DNA of 45,538 nucleotides from Nitrospirales bacterium (GTDB lineage: Bacteria; Nitrospirota; Nitrospiria; Nitrospirales; UBA8639). The stretch is from assembly GCA_029261255.1 (NCBI GenBank), contig JAJDBQ010000208.1, positions 1-45,538 of the forward strand. Direction: 5' to 3'. The notes beneath the pieces are model-generated. The model worked only from the letters and a program-made list of their open reading frames with translations, had not been told where the DNA came from and did not search any database. This document shows, one piece after another, positions 24,895 through 32,867 of this stretch. Position numbers and translations under genes: made by a program. Within the stretch, counting starts at the first letter, position 1. The number at the start of each line of letters is the position of its first letter.

Positions 24895-24936
24895 AAATAT
24901 CTAAACAGATACAACACTGTATCTAATTAGATATTT
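24895..24936. promoter_or_regulatory. 42-base nested palindrome, candidate activator-binding site
   Basis: Outer arms AAATATCTAA / TTAGATATTT (10 perfect pairs) enclose inner arms AGATACA / TGTATCT (7 perfect pairs) around an ACAC centre, broken only by two unpaired bases on each side. The centre (24915.5) is about 166 bases upstream of the predicted sigma-54 transcript start, the usual distance for a sigma-54 enhancer. The rest of 24775-25287 contains no gene I can support. Confidence 0.6.
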
Positions 24937-25287
24937 GGTGCCCCTAGGCTTGGTCTTGTTGCTCTTTCTTGGCGCTGAAGAAAAGGAGGAGGGTTTTCTT
25001 GGGAAGTAAGATGAAATGACAGAGAGCAAAATCTGGAAATAGCGCAGTGTTTTGTAGAGAGTTTTCCTCAATAATGGACTTTAACAAGTTGGTGATTGTT
25101 GAGGGAGAACCTGAATTGACTTACATTCTAATTGTAGGTTTTTTCAAAGGTAAAACATGATCGAGTCTGGGTATGCAGAAATAGAGGTGAAGTCGTCCTT
25201 TCTTTGTCATCGAAAGTAACCACATAGGGGGCTGTGTCTAGAGGGGAAAGTATTGGCTTGATGATGGGGATGAAATTGGAAGAAGCG

Positions 25288-26655
25288 TTAAGGAACCTTG
25301 AGTTGCTTGAGCTTCTTCCAAAGGGTTACTCGACTAATTCCGAGCAGTTTGGCTGCTTTGGTTTTATTCCCGTTGGCTTCTTCCATGGCTTTTAGAATGC
25401 CTGCTTCTTCAGCAGGGTCGAGAGAGGACGAAGTGGTTGAAGAGAGACCCGCCTTCGAGGAAAGTCTCTGGACTTCTTGAGGAAGGTCCCAAATGGTAAT
25501 GCAGTTATCAGCGACTGTCACAAAGGCATGCTCGATGGCATTTTTTAATTCGCGGACATTGCCTGGCCATCCATATTCTTGAAGTCGGTGCAAGGCATCT
25601 TGTGCGATTTCGTTCACGTCGCGTTTGAACGTCTTGGTATTTTCTTCCATGAATGTGTTGACCAAGAGTGGGATGTCTACGCGACGTTCTCGAAGTGGTG
25701 GGAGTGTAATTTCAAACACATGAATACGGTAATAGAAGTCTTCCCGCAGCGTGCCCTCGGCCATCAAGGTTTGTAAGTCTCGATTCGTGGCGGTAATGAG
25801 ACGGACGTCTACTTTTATCGCATGGTCGTCCCCCACCCGTTTCACTTCACTTTCTTGTAACACCCGTAGCAGTTTGAGTTGAAGTAAAGGATTGGTGTCT
25901 CCGATTTCATCCAGAAATAAAGTCCCGCCATCTGCGGCTTGAAACACGCCGATCTTATCTCGAATGGCTCCGGTGAACGCGCCTTTGACGTGGCCGAACA
26001 ATTCGCTTTCTAGCAATGTTTCAGGAATGGCCGAACAGTTAATGGCAAAAAAAGGCTTGTCTTTTCTGGCGCTCAGAGCATGAACAGCTCGGGCGGCTAA
26101 CTCTTTACCAGTCCCGGATTCTCCCGTGAGTAACACCGTTACATCGCTTTGGGCGGCTAGCCGTAGTCGACGAAAGACTTCTTGCATGACTGGGCTTTTC
26201 CCAATGAGTTGCTGAAAAGCCTCACGTGAATTTGTTTGCTCTTCTAAGACGGCGATCTTTTGGTTGTTGAGAATAAATGCAGTGAGGTCGGTAAACGTCC
26301 CTACCGCACCGGCGACCTGACCTTGCTCATCCCTAAGAATAGAGACATTGCCAAAAAGATAGAGCTCTCGCCCGTCTTTGCCTAACACCTTGCATTCCTG
26401 ATTGCAGATGCCCCATGGATACGGCGAGGGATTGTCGAGGAATTCTGTGAGGACACGAAACCCCTTACAATTCTGGCCTTCTAAGATGTGGCAGGATTGT
26501 CCAATTACATCATCGCTGGTATAGCCGGTGATGCGCGCCGCGCCGGTGCTCCAAGCGACAATGTGTCCTTTGGCATCCACGGTGAACACGCCATCGGCCA
26601 TGACATCCAGCATGTTGCTGAGGATGGCAGGATTTTTTCGGAAATCTAATTCCAT
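25288..26655 (-). CDS. PAS-AAA+-Fis sigma-54-dependent transcriptional activator
   Basis: 455 residues. PAS sensor domain (about 10-125) with four cysteines in two pairs (Cys55, Cys63, Cys84, Cys88) that could bind metal or respond to redox. AAA+ domain about 148-380 with Walker A GESGTGKE (178-185), the sigma-54 contact loop GAFTGA (225-230) and Walker B GGTLFLDEIG (243-252). The C-terminal Fis-type helix-turn-helix reads NKTKAAKLLGISRVTLWKKL. There is no receiver domain, so control is likely by direct sensing in PAS. It is encoded upstream of the subtilase, whose promoter is of sigma-54 type, so that operon is the obvious target (inference). No clear Shine-Dalgarno before the ATG. Confidence 0.94.
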   Translation of the reverse strand: MELDFRKNPAILSNMLDVMADGVFTVDAKGHIVAWSTGAARITGYTSDDVIGQSCHILEGQNCKGFRVLTEFLDNPSPYPWGICNQECKVLGKDGRELYLFGNVSILRDEQGQVAGAVGTFTDLTAFILNNQKIAVLEEQTNSREAFQQLIGKSPVMQEVFRRLRLAAQSDVTVLLTGESGTGKELAARAVHALSARKDKPFFAINCSAIPETLLESELFGHVKGAFTGAIRDKIGVFQAADGGTLFLDEIGDTNPLLQLKLLRVLQESEVKRVGDDHAIKVDVRLITATNRDLQTLMAEGTLREDFYYRIHVFEITLPPLRERRVDIPLLVNTFMEENTKTFKRDVNEIAQDALHRLQEYGWPGNVRELKNAIEHAFVTVADNCITIWDLPQEVQRLSSKAGLSSTTSSSLDPAEEAGILKAMEEANGNKTKAAKLLGISRVTLWKKLKQLKVP

Positions 26656-26711
26656 GAGATGGATGGAAATCGGCGTGAAGGCTGAAGGAGACGAGTGTGC
26701 ACTGAACTGCT

Positions 26712-26768
26712 AGGCGTGAGGGGAAAATCAAATCGAAAAATTATAATTTGATCTTCATCCTCACGCCT
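26712..26768 (-). repeat. Family C hairpin, copy C1
   Basis: Arms AGGCGTGAGG (26712-26721) and CCTCACGCCT (26759-26768), 10 perfect pairs, enclose a second stem ATCAAAT / ATTTGAT. It lies between the stop of the large exported protein and the start of the activator gene, both minus strand, so it may terminate the former transcript. Confidence 0.6.
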
Positions 26769-26804
26769 TATCTTTCACGAGTCTTGCTCAATGCTGTTTC
26801 GGAT

Positions 26805-28553
26805 TTATTGTGCTGCTAATAATGATTTGAATGCTGGGTCTGTCTTGACGATACCCGCGAGTGTATCGTTCTCCAGCATATAGGCCCAACCTTGTGGGTT
26901 GGCCCCAGGGATTTTTTCATACCAACCCTTGGCTTGTTTCAACAGATCGAGCATGGCCTCATTATCACGTGGAATGTGAAAGGCGAGGCTGTAGGCCATG
27001 GCATAGGTCGCGGTGAATTTATTCATGGGATTGTTGGTCATATCGAGTGCCTGCTTGGCTTCATTGTAGCCCTTGCGAATATCCGGATCGTCAAAATGCC
27101 GATTCCAGGCAACTTTTCCGATGCGAGCCCAAGCCAATTCCAGGAGCACGGTGGCACGCATTTCGTCTTGTTCCGACGGCACTTCCGCTAACAGTTCTTG
27201 TGGTGATGACAACGCGGCCTGCTGATCATTATTCCAGCGATACGTCGAGATCAGATGCATGCGGTTGTCGAAATCTCCAGGTTCAAGGGATGCGAGCGCT
27301 TCCATGACTGGAATCATGCGATACAAATAGTCAGCAGGCGTTGGTTCCGCCTTTCCGCCCGTCACCATGCCTAAGCCTAAATCAAAGCGGTCTGTTTGCG
27401 ATTTCACCGTCCAATACATTTCATTGAATCGCTGAGACAAAAGGGCGTCTTCGATGGTCACGCCACTCAGGCGGCCTCCGTAGCTCAAGAGTCCTTGGTA
27501 CAGTTGATTGGCGAAGACACTCAACACCTGGTGGTTATTTGGCGCAATCATTAAGACACGATTGAGTTGCATCAAGGCATCTAAGCGATTTCCTGTAGCT
27601 TGTGCCTGTTTCACGCCAGCGAGGGCGGCTTCTATTTGATCATCAGGCCCAAACCATGTTGTCGAATGTGGGACGAGGCCGCCTGAATCCATGACGAAAG
27701 GAATCGTGGTGCCATGAGGTCCGTCAAGTGGAAGATCTAACACGGCTTGATCGATTGGAAATCCCAATTGCTTGAGATCGGAAAGCACAACCCATTTTAC
27801 TTTTACCGATTGCACGACACGCTGCACTTTTTTGTAAGGGACGACCCAATCAGCCGCTCCGGGTCCATTAGAAACGGGGGCTGTTAACGGGTTGGGATAT
27901 GTGACCGTCGTGATGACAAACGAAGTTGGAGCGGCATGAACGGTGCTCTCATCAGGAGACGGAAAGGATGCGTGAGGTAAGGTTCCTGATTCTACGGCTT
28001 CAATGGTAAATGGATGCTCTGGTTCATGTCGGGCGATGTCATACATCACAAAGAATGAAGGCGCTAATTGTTTAGTCGCTGTTTCAGAAATATAAAACCG
28101 TCGAAAATCTTCGAAATCCACTAACTTTCCAGGGCCGGGCCAAATATTATCGAGCCCCCCGTCATGGTGGTTCACGATATGAGCATGTGCCTCTTTTCGC
28201 CGTTGAGCACACGATTCATAAATGGGGCTCAGAGCCTCAGGGAATTTTCCATCGACGAAGAGTTGTTGCTTCGCCATTTTCATCAGGCACACAAAATCTC
28301 GTTGCCCAGCTGCCACACGATCGTCTTTGCCAACGGCATGCGCATACTCATGGATGGTGGTCATTAATGTGTCTTGGTTCGCAGGGGCATTGTCTCCAGA
28401 CCACGCAAACGTGGTCGGCAAAAGAAAGAAACTGCAAAGGATGATGAGCCACTTGGCTTGTGTGGTTTCGCGCGATGAATGACTTACGCGGGAAACGCTG
28501 GAATCGTTTTGGGGGATATCGTTCACAATCAGTTGTTGGCGAACTGTACTCAT
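26805..28553 (-). CDS. Large exported hypothetical protein with helical repeats
   Basis: 582 residues. A polar N-terminal tail of about 34 residues precedes one hydrophobic segment (KWLIILCSFFLLPTTFAW), giving either a long signal peptide or a type II anchor; the rest is periplasmic. Residues about 60-190 hold many His and Cys (NHHDGGLDNIWPGPG, ARHEPEHPF). The C-terminal half, from about 300, is helical with TPR/SEL1-like units (AQATGNRLDALMQLNRVLMIAPNNHQVL, LLELAWARIGK, AMLDLLKQAKGWYEKI). I do not recognise the family. GAGGAG 8 bases before the ATG supports the start. It lies 80 bases downstream of the cupredoxin gene on the same strand, suggesting joint work in periplasmic copper or electron-transfer chemistry. 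That is inference. Confidence 0.8.
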   Translation of the reverse strand: MSTVRQQLIVNDIPQNDSSVSRVSHSSRETTQAKWLIILCSFFLLPTTFAWSGDNAPANQDTLMTTIHEYAHAVGKDDRVAAGQRDFVCLMKMAKQQLFVDGKFPEALSPIYESCAQRRKEAHAHIVNHHDGGLDNIWPGPGKLVDFEDFRRFYISETATKQLAPSFFVMYDIARHEPEHPFTIEAVESGTLPHASFPSPDESTVHAAPTSFVITTVTYPNPLTAPVSNGPGAADWVVPYKKVQRVVQSVKVKWVVLSDLKQLGFPIDQAVLDLPLDGPHGTTIPFVMDSGGLVPHSTTWFGPDDQIEAALAGVKQAQATGNRLDALMQLNRVLMIAPNNHQVLSVFANQLYQGLLSYGGRLSGVTIEDALLSQRFNEMYWTVKSQTDRFDLGLGMVTGGKAEPTPADYLYRMIPVMEALASLEPGDFDNRMHLISTYRWNNDQQAALSSPQELLAEVPSEQDEMRATVLLELAWARIGKVAWNRHFDDPDIRKGYNEAKQALDMTNNPMNKFTATYAMAYSLAFHIPRDNEAMLDLLKQAKGWYEKIPGANPQGWAYMLENDTLAGIVKTDPAFKSLLAAQ

Positions 28554-28633
28554 GGAACCAAACTCCTCAGATAAACAGGTTAAAAATTAAATGGTTCTTG
28601 ATGGCCACAGGGCTTGCCCCTAGGGTAAACCGC

Positions 28634-29128
28634 TCACTGTACCATACCGGGATTCTCACGCACTACGATGGTACCCCGCATGACATGGCCGGGTAAATCA
28701 CAGAAATAGGGATAGGTACCAGGGCGAACAGGGGTAAAGACAATTTCCGTTTGACCTCGGGTCGGCAGCAGTACCCGGACAAATCCCTCTTTGGCAAATT
28801 GCGGAGCGCCATTGCCGCTCACGGCGACATGGGAATCAGCTAATAAGCCAACGGGAACGAAGGCATGAAGTTCCGTATCCAAATTTTTCAAGACCAACCG
28901 AGTTTTTTGTCCGACCGGGATGGTCAAGGCTTGTGGTTGAAATTCACGATGTCGGATATGAATAATTTCTTCGAGAACATCGAGGTCGGGTTCTGGATTG
29001 AGGCTAGTTGGAGTGGCACTCAAAGCTGGAAACGCTGAAAGAGTATAAATCAGAGAGATCATCAACCAGGTAATGACCCGCGGTCTGACCCATGGCAGGT
29101 AAATCTTTCGGTGTGATGTTGTAGTCAT
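28634..29128 (-). CDS. Exported cupredoxin (type 1 copper protein)
   Basis: 164 residues. Basic N-terminal tail and a signal peptide ending near ALSA (about residue 38). The cupredoxin beta-sandwich carries candidate copper ligands His88 (TELHAF), Cys143, His148 and Met150 in YFCDLPGHVMRG. The spacing Cys-x4-His-x1-Met is shorter than in azurin or plastocyanin, so the Met position is odd; the more usual form is C-x4-H followed later by GM. Likely a periplasmic single-electron carrier or a copper-binding protein. It precedes the 582-residue exported protein on the same strand. Confidence 0.87.
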   Translation of the reverse strand: MTTTSHRKIYLPWVRPRVITWLMISLIYTLSAFPALSATPTSLNPEPDLDVLEEIIHIRHREFQPQALTIPVGQKTRLVLKNLDTELHAFVPVGLLADSHVAVSGNGAPQFAKEGFVRVLLPTRGQTEIVFTPVRPGTYPYFCDLPGHVMRGTIVVRENPGMVQ

Positions 29129-29320
29129 GCCGCATTATACTGGGCCACTCCTTCGACGCGAAAGTTTGAAATGACATGACGCAGACATTTTATTTGGTGT
29201 ATTAGAATTAAAGGCCTAGGTGTAAGTGACTACTTCAAGGGAGAATTCTCATCTGGACAGAAGATCTCAAGAAATTCGTTAACTGACCGAAAATATCAAT
29301 GATATGAGGAAAGACGACGC

Positions 29321-29488
29321 ATGACCCCGATAGTCGCTTTAATTGGAAGCAATGCACCAACGTTGGTGATAGGAACAGTTCTTGTCCTCGGGGTATTGGT
29401 CTTTGCCTGGTTTGATCATCGGCGGACATCCCGCCTACCACCTCTGGGAACTGTCATGGTCAAGAACCGCTTAAAAAGCTTCAACTAA
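29321..29488 (+). CDS. Very small single-TM membrane protein
   Basis: 55 residues: a short N-terminus (MTPIVALIGSNAP), one clear hydrophobic helix (TLVIGTVLVLGVLVFAWF), then a basic tail (DHRRTSRLPP...KNRLKSFN), giving a cytoplasmic C-terminus by the positive-inside rule. GAGGAAAG lies about 8 bases before the ATG. It stands alone in the 29129-29640 gap, convergent to nothing and divergent from the cupredoxin gene. It has no recognised family but has the look of a real small membrane protein. Confidence 0.5.
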   Translation: MTPIVALIGSNAPTLVIGTVLVLGVLVFAWFDHRRTSRLPPLGTVMVKNRLKSFN

Positions 29489-29640
29489 AATTTGCAATTC
29501 CTGCTCTTTCCCTTACCCCTTCCGCCATTGATCTTTCAGTCCTCCATCATCATAGAAGCGCAGCAGGCACAACAGGCTAGTTGAATAATTCAGGTCCATG
29601 CTCCGGAGATGCTTGGGTAAGACGAGCAACATCAGTGACT

Positions 29641-29762
29641 GGAGCTGTTCGAGAAAGATCGTCCAGCAAGGCCGCGGCCTTCTTGGCGCACGGAGCGTAC
29701 GATCAGTACGTGAGCGTGGCACAAGGGTGAGAACGCCGCTGGCGGCTTTTTTCAACAGCCCC
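29641..29762 (-). repeat. Family A hairpin repeat, copy A6
   Basis: 122-bp copy, minus orientation. Ends GGAGCTGTT / AACAGCCCC pair with one mismatch. Internal blocks are retained but with more substitutions than other copies. It lies in the gap between the 55-residue gene and the Cys-rich small gene. Confidence 0.82.
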
Positions 29763-29798
29763 TTTCTTTCAACTTTATTTTAAAAACGATTTGAAGAA

Positions 29799-29987
29799 TT
29801 AAGAATGGCTTATTGCGGGAAGCGGACGAAGAGGAGAGGTGGCGTTCGTTCGGCGAAACCCGTTGCGAAGACTACGGGCATGGTATCGGCAAATGCCATG
29901 TGATACCTGTTCACGCGGATTATCTGCCTTCTGTGCTTGAATGTTTCCTTGGTCTTCTTGTTGGCACCATGCGCAAATCTGAATCAT
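29799..29987 (-). CDS. Small Cys-rich protein (ICAWC ... SHGIC-x2-H)
   Basis: 62 residues from ATG 29985-29987, with GGGAG 5 bases before the start. The N-terminal motif is MIQICAWCQQE and, about 25 residues later, SHGICRYH. This CAWC...SHGIC...H layout is one I associate with short zinc-finger-like tails that also occur attached to response regulators or PAS proteins; here it stands alone. A Cys3His zinc site is plausible (inference). The C-terminal 20 residues are Arg/Pro-rich and may be poorly conserved. It could be a working mini-protein or a remnant of a longer gene. The rest of 29988-30225 holds no supported gene. Confidence 0.5.
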   Translation of the reverse strand: MIQICAWCQQEDQGNIQAQKADNPREQVSHGICRYHARSLRNGFRRTNATSPLRPLPAISHS

Positions 29988-30225
29988 TTCGACTCCCACA
30001 TCTTGCTGAATTCTTTGACGATGCAAACGCTATATCATGGATATAAGCAAGAACAACGCCAGGAACCAATAAGTGCTAAATCTCATAAAAACCTACGAAA
30101 TTAACCCTTCCCGCTTAGTTGATTCTGTTCCATGAGACGAACTGATACACCCTCGTATCGAAAGCGATACAAAGTGTTTGGTTGGAATGGGCCGATAAGG
30201 ACGTAAGTAGTGAGAGGCGAGAAAG

Positions 30226-31125
30226 ATGCAAAAAGCCCAACAGCTCACAATTAGGCCCCTTCCGGTTAGTAAGATTTTTAAGAAAGCACTCAGATTTCCT
30301 TTTTGTCAAAATCAGCAATTCTGGATATGGGTGGTCATCCTTTGTCTTGCCTCGTTCGTCATTACCAGAGCAGGGAACTATTTCATATTGACCATGCTGA
30401 GCGACCTTCCAGTAAAGGGAAGGATTGGTGTCTCGACGTTGTTGGGTGGGTTAGAGAGCGGCTTGGTGTTCACTCTCTTAGCTCTTAGCTTCCATCGAAT
30501 GATTCTATTGGAAGAAAAATATGAGCGGTGGACTGATTTTTTTAGATGGAGTCATCGAGAAACACGATTTTTCATGTGGTCATTTCTTATCTACCTCGGA
30601 GCTATGTTTGTACTATTGCATTCAATTTTTATTGGGTCACCGAGTTTTCTCGAATCGGGAATTGAATCTGTTAGAGACTATCTTGTCTTTATGGACTACT
30701 CTCTTCTTGAATGGCTAATACCCAAAACATGGATACCAACAATGTGGAGCTTTATTTTTGGAATGGGAGTTTCTTTGGTTAAATTCTTCATTTTTCTCTA
30801 TACAGCAAGTCGGGTGAGTCTTCTATTGCCGGCCATAGCTATTGATGCAAAACCAACACTATTCAGTGCTTGGAATCTTTCACGAGAAAATGGATGGCGG
30901 TTGGTCTTTCTGACCACAATACCCCTTATTGCGTATCATCTCGGTGGCTCAATTCTCAATGCTGTGACCATGCCATTTCCTCTTTATTGGATCCCAGGGA
31001 TCATCGGAAGTGCATGGTTTGTTTTTTGGATAATCTTGGAAGCGGCGATATTATCTGAGGTGTATAAAGAGCTGAGATCGAGGCGCCAGGCTCCTAGCTT
31101 GGCTCCACACTTTGATTTGTCATAA
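30226..31125 (+). CDS. Multi-pass membrane protein, hypothetical
   Basis: 299 residues with about six hydrophobic segments (near 33-52, 65-88, 114-135, 170-195, 225-245 and 255-275). A basic N-terminal tail of about 30 residues and a basic C-terminus lie in the cytoplasm by the positive-inside rule. No motif I recognise; the layout recalls uncharacterised membrane families without a known substrate. The ATG at 30226 is preceded by GAGAAAG, a weak ribosome binding site. It stands 77 bases before selO on the same strand, so co-transcription is possible but unproven. Confidence 0.78.
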   Translation: MQKAQQLTIRPLPVSKIFKKALRFPFCQNQQFWIWVVILCLASFVITRAGNYFILTMLSDLPVKGRIGVSTLLGGLESGLVFTLLALSFHRMILLEEKYERWTDFFRWSHRETRFFMWSFLIYLGAMFVLLHSIFIGSPSFLESGIESVRDYLVFMDYSLLEWLIPKTWIPTMWSFIFGMGVSLVKFFIFLYTASRVSLLLPAIAIDAKPTLFSAWNLSRENGWRLVFLTTIPLIAYHLGGSILNAVTMPFPLYWIPGIIGSAWFVFWIILEAAILSEVYKELRSRRQAPSLAPHFDLS

Positions 31126-31202
31126 CAGCTCAACATCTGGTTCAGTTTCCTGTATTCTTCCCTTCGGTTGCTCAAACACGATCAGTTACGGATAATGGTT
31201 GT

Positions 31203-32675
31203 ATGCTGAAACTAGAAAATCTCTCATTTGACAATTCCTATGTAAAGTTGCCCGACGTGTTTTGGGAACGCGTGAAGCCGACGCCGTTTCCGAATCCGTA
31301 TGTGGTGAGTGTGAATCCAGCGGCTGCGGAGCTGCTGAATTTAGATCCTGGAGAATTTGCACGGCCTGATTTTGCGGAATATTTTTGTGGGGCTAAGTTG
31401 CTGCCTGGGAGCGATCCTATTGCGATGCTCTATTCAGGGCATCAGTTTGGCCATTATAACCCCCAGTTAGGTGATGGGCGCGCGATCATGTTGGGCGAAG
31501 TGAAGAATGAGCAGGGTGAGCCGTGGGAACTCCAACTCAAAGGGGCAGGCATTACTCGGTTTTCACGCGATGGAGATGGGCGAGCTGTTTTACGTTCTAC
31601 CATCCGTGAGTATTTGTGTGGGGAAGCTATGCATGGCTTAGGCATTCCTACAACTCGGAGTTTGTGTATCGTGGCCGGGGAAGAAGTCGTGTGGCGAGAA
31701 AGGCCAGAGCCAGGTGCGATGTTATTGCGCATGGCCCCATCACATGTTCGGTTTGGCTCGTTCGAAGTTTTTCATTATCGACGACAATATGAGCATTTGA
31801 AGCTTTTAGCGGACTATGTGATCGATCATCATTACCTACATGTCAGAGAGGCCGAGAATCCTTATGCCCGCCTGTTGCATGAAGTGGCCATAAGGACTGG
31901 GCATATGGTCGCCCAATGGCAGGCAGTGGGTTGGGCGCACGGGGTACTGAATACCGACAATATGTCTATATTAGGATTAACGATGGATTATGGTCCGTTT
32001 GGATTTTTGGAACGGTATGATCCCACATTCATTTGTAACCATTCTGATCATCAAGGCCGGTATTCCTTTCAACATCAGCCGGATATTGGTTATTGGAATA
32101 TTCGAGCCCTGGGCCAAGCGTTGTCTCATTTAATCGATGATGAGGATGCATTGAAGATGGCCCCACAAGTGTATGAACAGGCTATGCTGGAGAGCTATGC
32201 TGAATTGATGCGAGGCAAACTAGGGTTTACCGAAAGTCATGCCGGTGATGACAAATTGGTTACGGACCTTCTAAATTTGATGGATTCGAGCCGGACGGAT
32301 TACACGACGTTCTTTAGAGACCTGGGGAATTTTCAGCTGGAGGAGCCGTCTAGCAATTCAGCCATTCGTGATTTCTTTCTCCATCGAGAGGCCTTTGATG
32401 ATTGGACTACTCGCTATCGTGAACGCTTAATAGCCGAAAAAAGCCAGGATGCAGAACGGAAGGTTCGAATGGATCAGGTGAACCCCAAATATGTTCTTCG
32501 CAATCATGTGGCCGAACGAGCCATTCAGTTAGCCACACGAGAGAAGGACTATTCTGAAATCGACCGATTATTGGAGCTACTGAGTCATCCCTTTACGGAT
32601 CAGCCCGGAATGGAAGCCTATGCCCTGCCGGCTCCAGATGATAGCCCCCCAATCATTGTGAGTTGTTCTTCCTAA
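31203..32675 (+). CDS. selO: SelO / YdiU pseudokinase-fold protein adenylyltransferase
   Basis: 490 residues, the usual length for bacterial SelO. It transfers AMP from ATP to Ser, Thr or Tyr side chains and is linked to redox stress in the characterised members. Signatures: GHQFGHYNPQLGDGRA, the ATP-site ELQLKGAG and RFSRDGDGRAVLRSTIREYL, the HGVLNTDNMSI metal/ATP loop, and the family C-terminus VSCSS, where Cys takes the place of selenocysteine in animal SelO. Start ATG 31203 gives the normal N-terminus (LENLSFDNSYVKLP). Repeat A7 begins two bases after the stop. Confidence 0.95.
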   Translation: MLKLENLSFDNSYVKLPDVFWERVKPTPFPNPYVVSVNPAAAELLNLDPGEFARPDFAEYFCGAKLLPGSDPIAMLYSGHQFGHYNPQLGDGRAIMLGEVKNEQGEPWELQLKGAGITRFSRDGDGRAVLRSTIREYLCGEAMHGLGIPTTRSLCIVAGEEVVWRERPEPGAMLLRMAPSHVRFGSFEVFHYRRQYEHLKLLADYVIDHHYLHVREAENPYARLLHEVAIRTGHMVAQWQAVGWAHGVLNTDNMSILGLTMDYGPFGFLERYDPTFICNHSDHQGRYSFQHQPDIGYWNIRALGQALSHLIDDEDALKMAPQVYEQAMLESYAELMRGKLGFTESHAGDDKLVTDLLNLMDSSRTDYTTFFRDLGNFQLEEPSSNSAIRDFFLHREAFDDWTTRYRERLIAEKSQDAERKVRMDQVNPKYVLRNHVAERAIQLATREKDYSEIDRLLELLSHPFTDQPGMEAYALPAPDDSPPIIVSCSS

Positions 32676-32677
32676 TG

Positions 32678-32799
32678 GGGGCTGTTGAAAAATCCTGCCA
32701 GCGGCGTTCTCACCCCTGGGCCGTGCTCACGTGCTCCTCCGTACGCTCCGCTCGTCCCAGCGGTTGCGGCCTTGCTGGACAGTCTTTTTGAACAGCCCC
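32678..32799 (+). repeat. Family A hairpin repeat, copy A7
   Basis: 122-bp copy, plus orientation. Ends GGGGCTGTT / AACAGCCCC are perfectly complementary (9 pairs). It starts two bases after the selO TAA, the same placement as A4 behind the antiporter gene. The central hairpin loop differs (CTCCTCC type). Confidence 0.87.
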
Positions 32800-32867
32800 A
32801 AGATTGCCTTGAGAATGTCTTCACTTTAATGCCTTTTCTCGCGCGCGTTTTCTCTTAAATACTTGTT

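Noticed and set aside
2699-32799. Family A copies as a CRISPR array
   Set aside because: Copies are dispersed, 120 bp or more, in both orientations, with no regular spacers and no cas genes.
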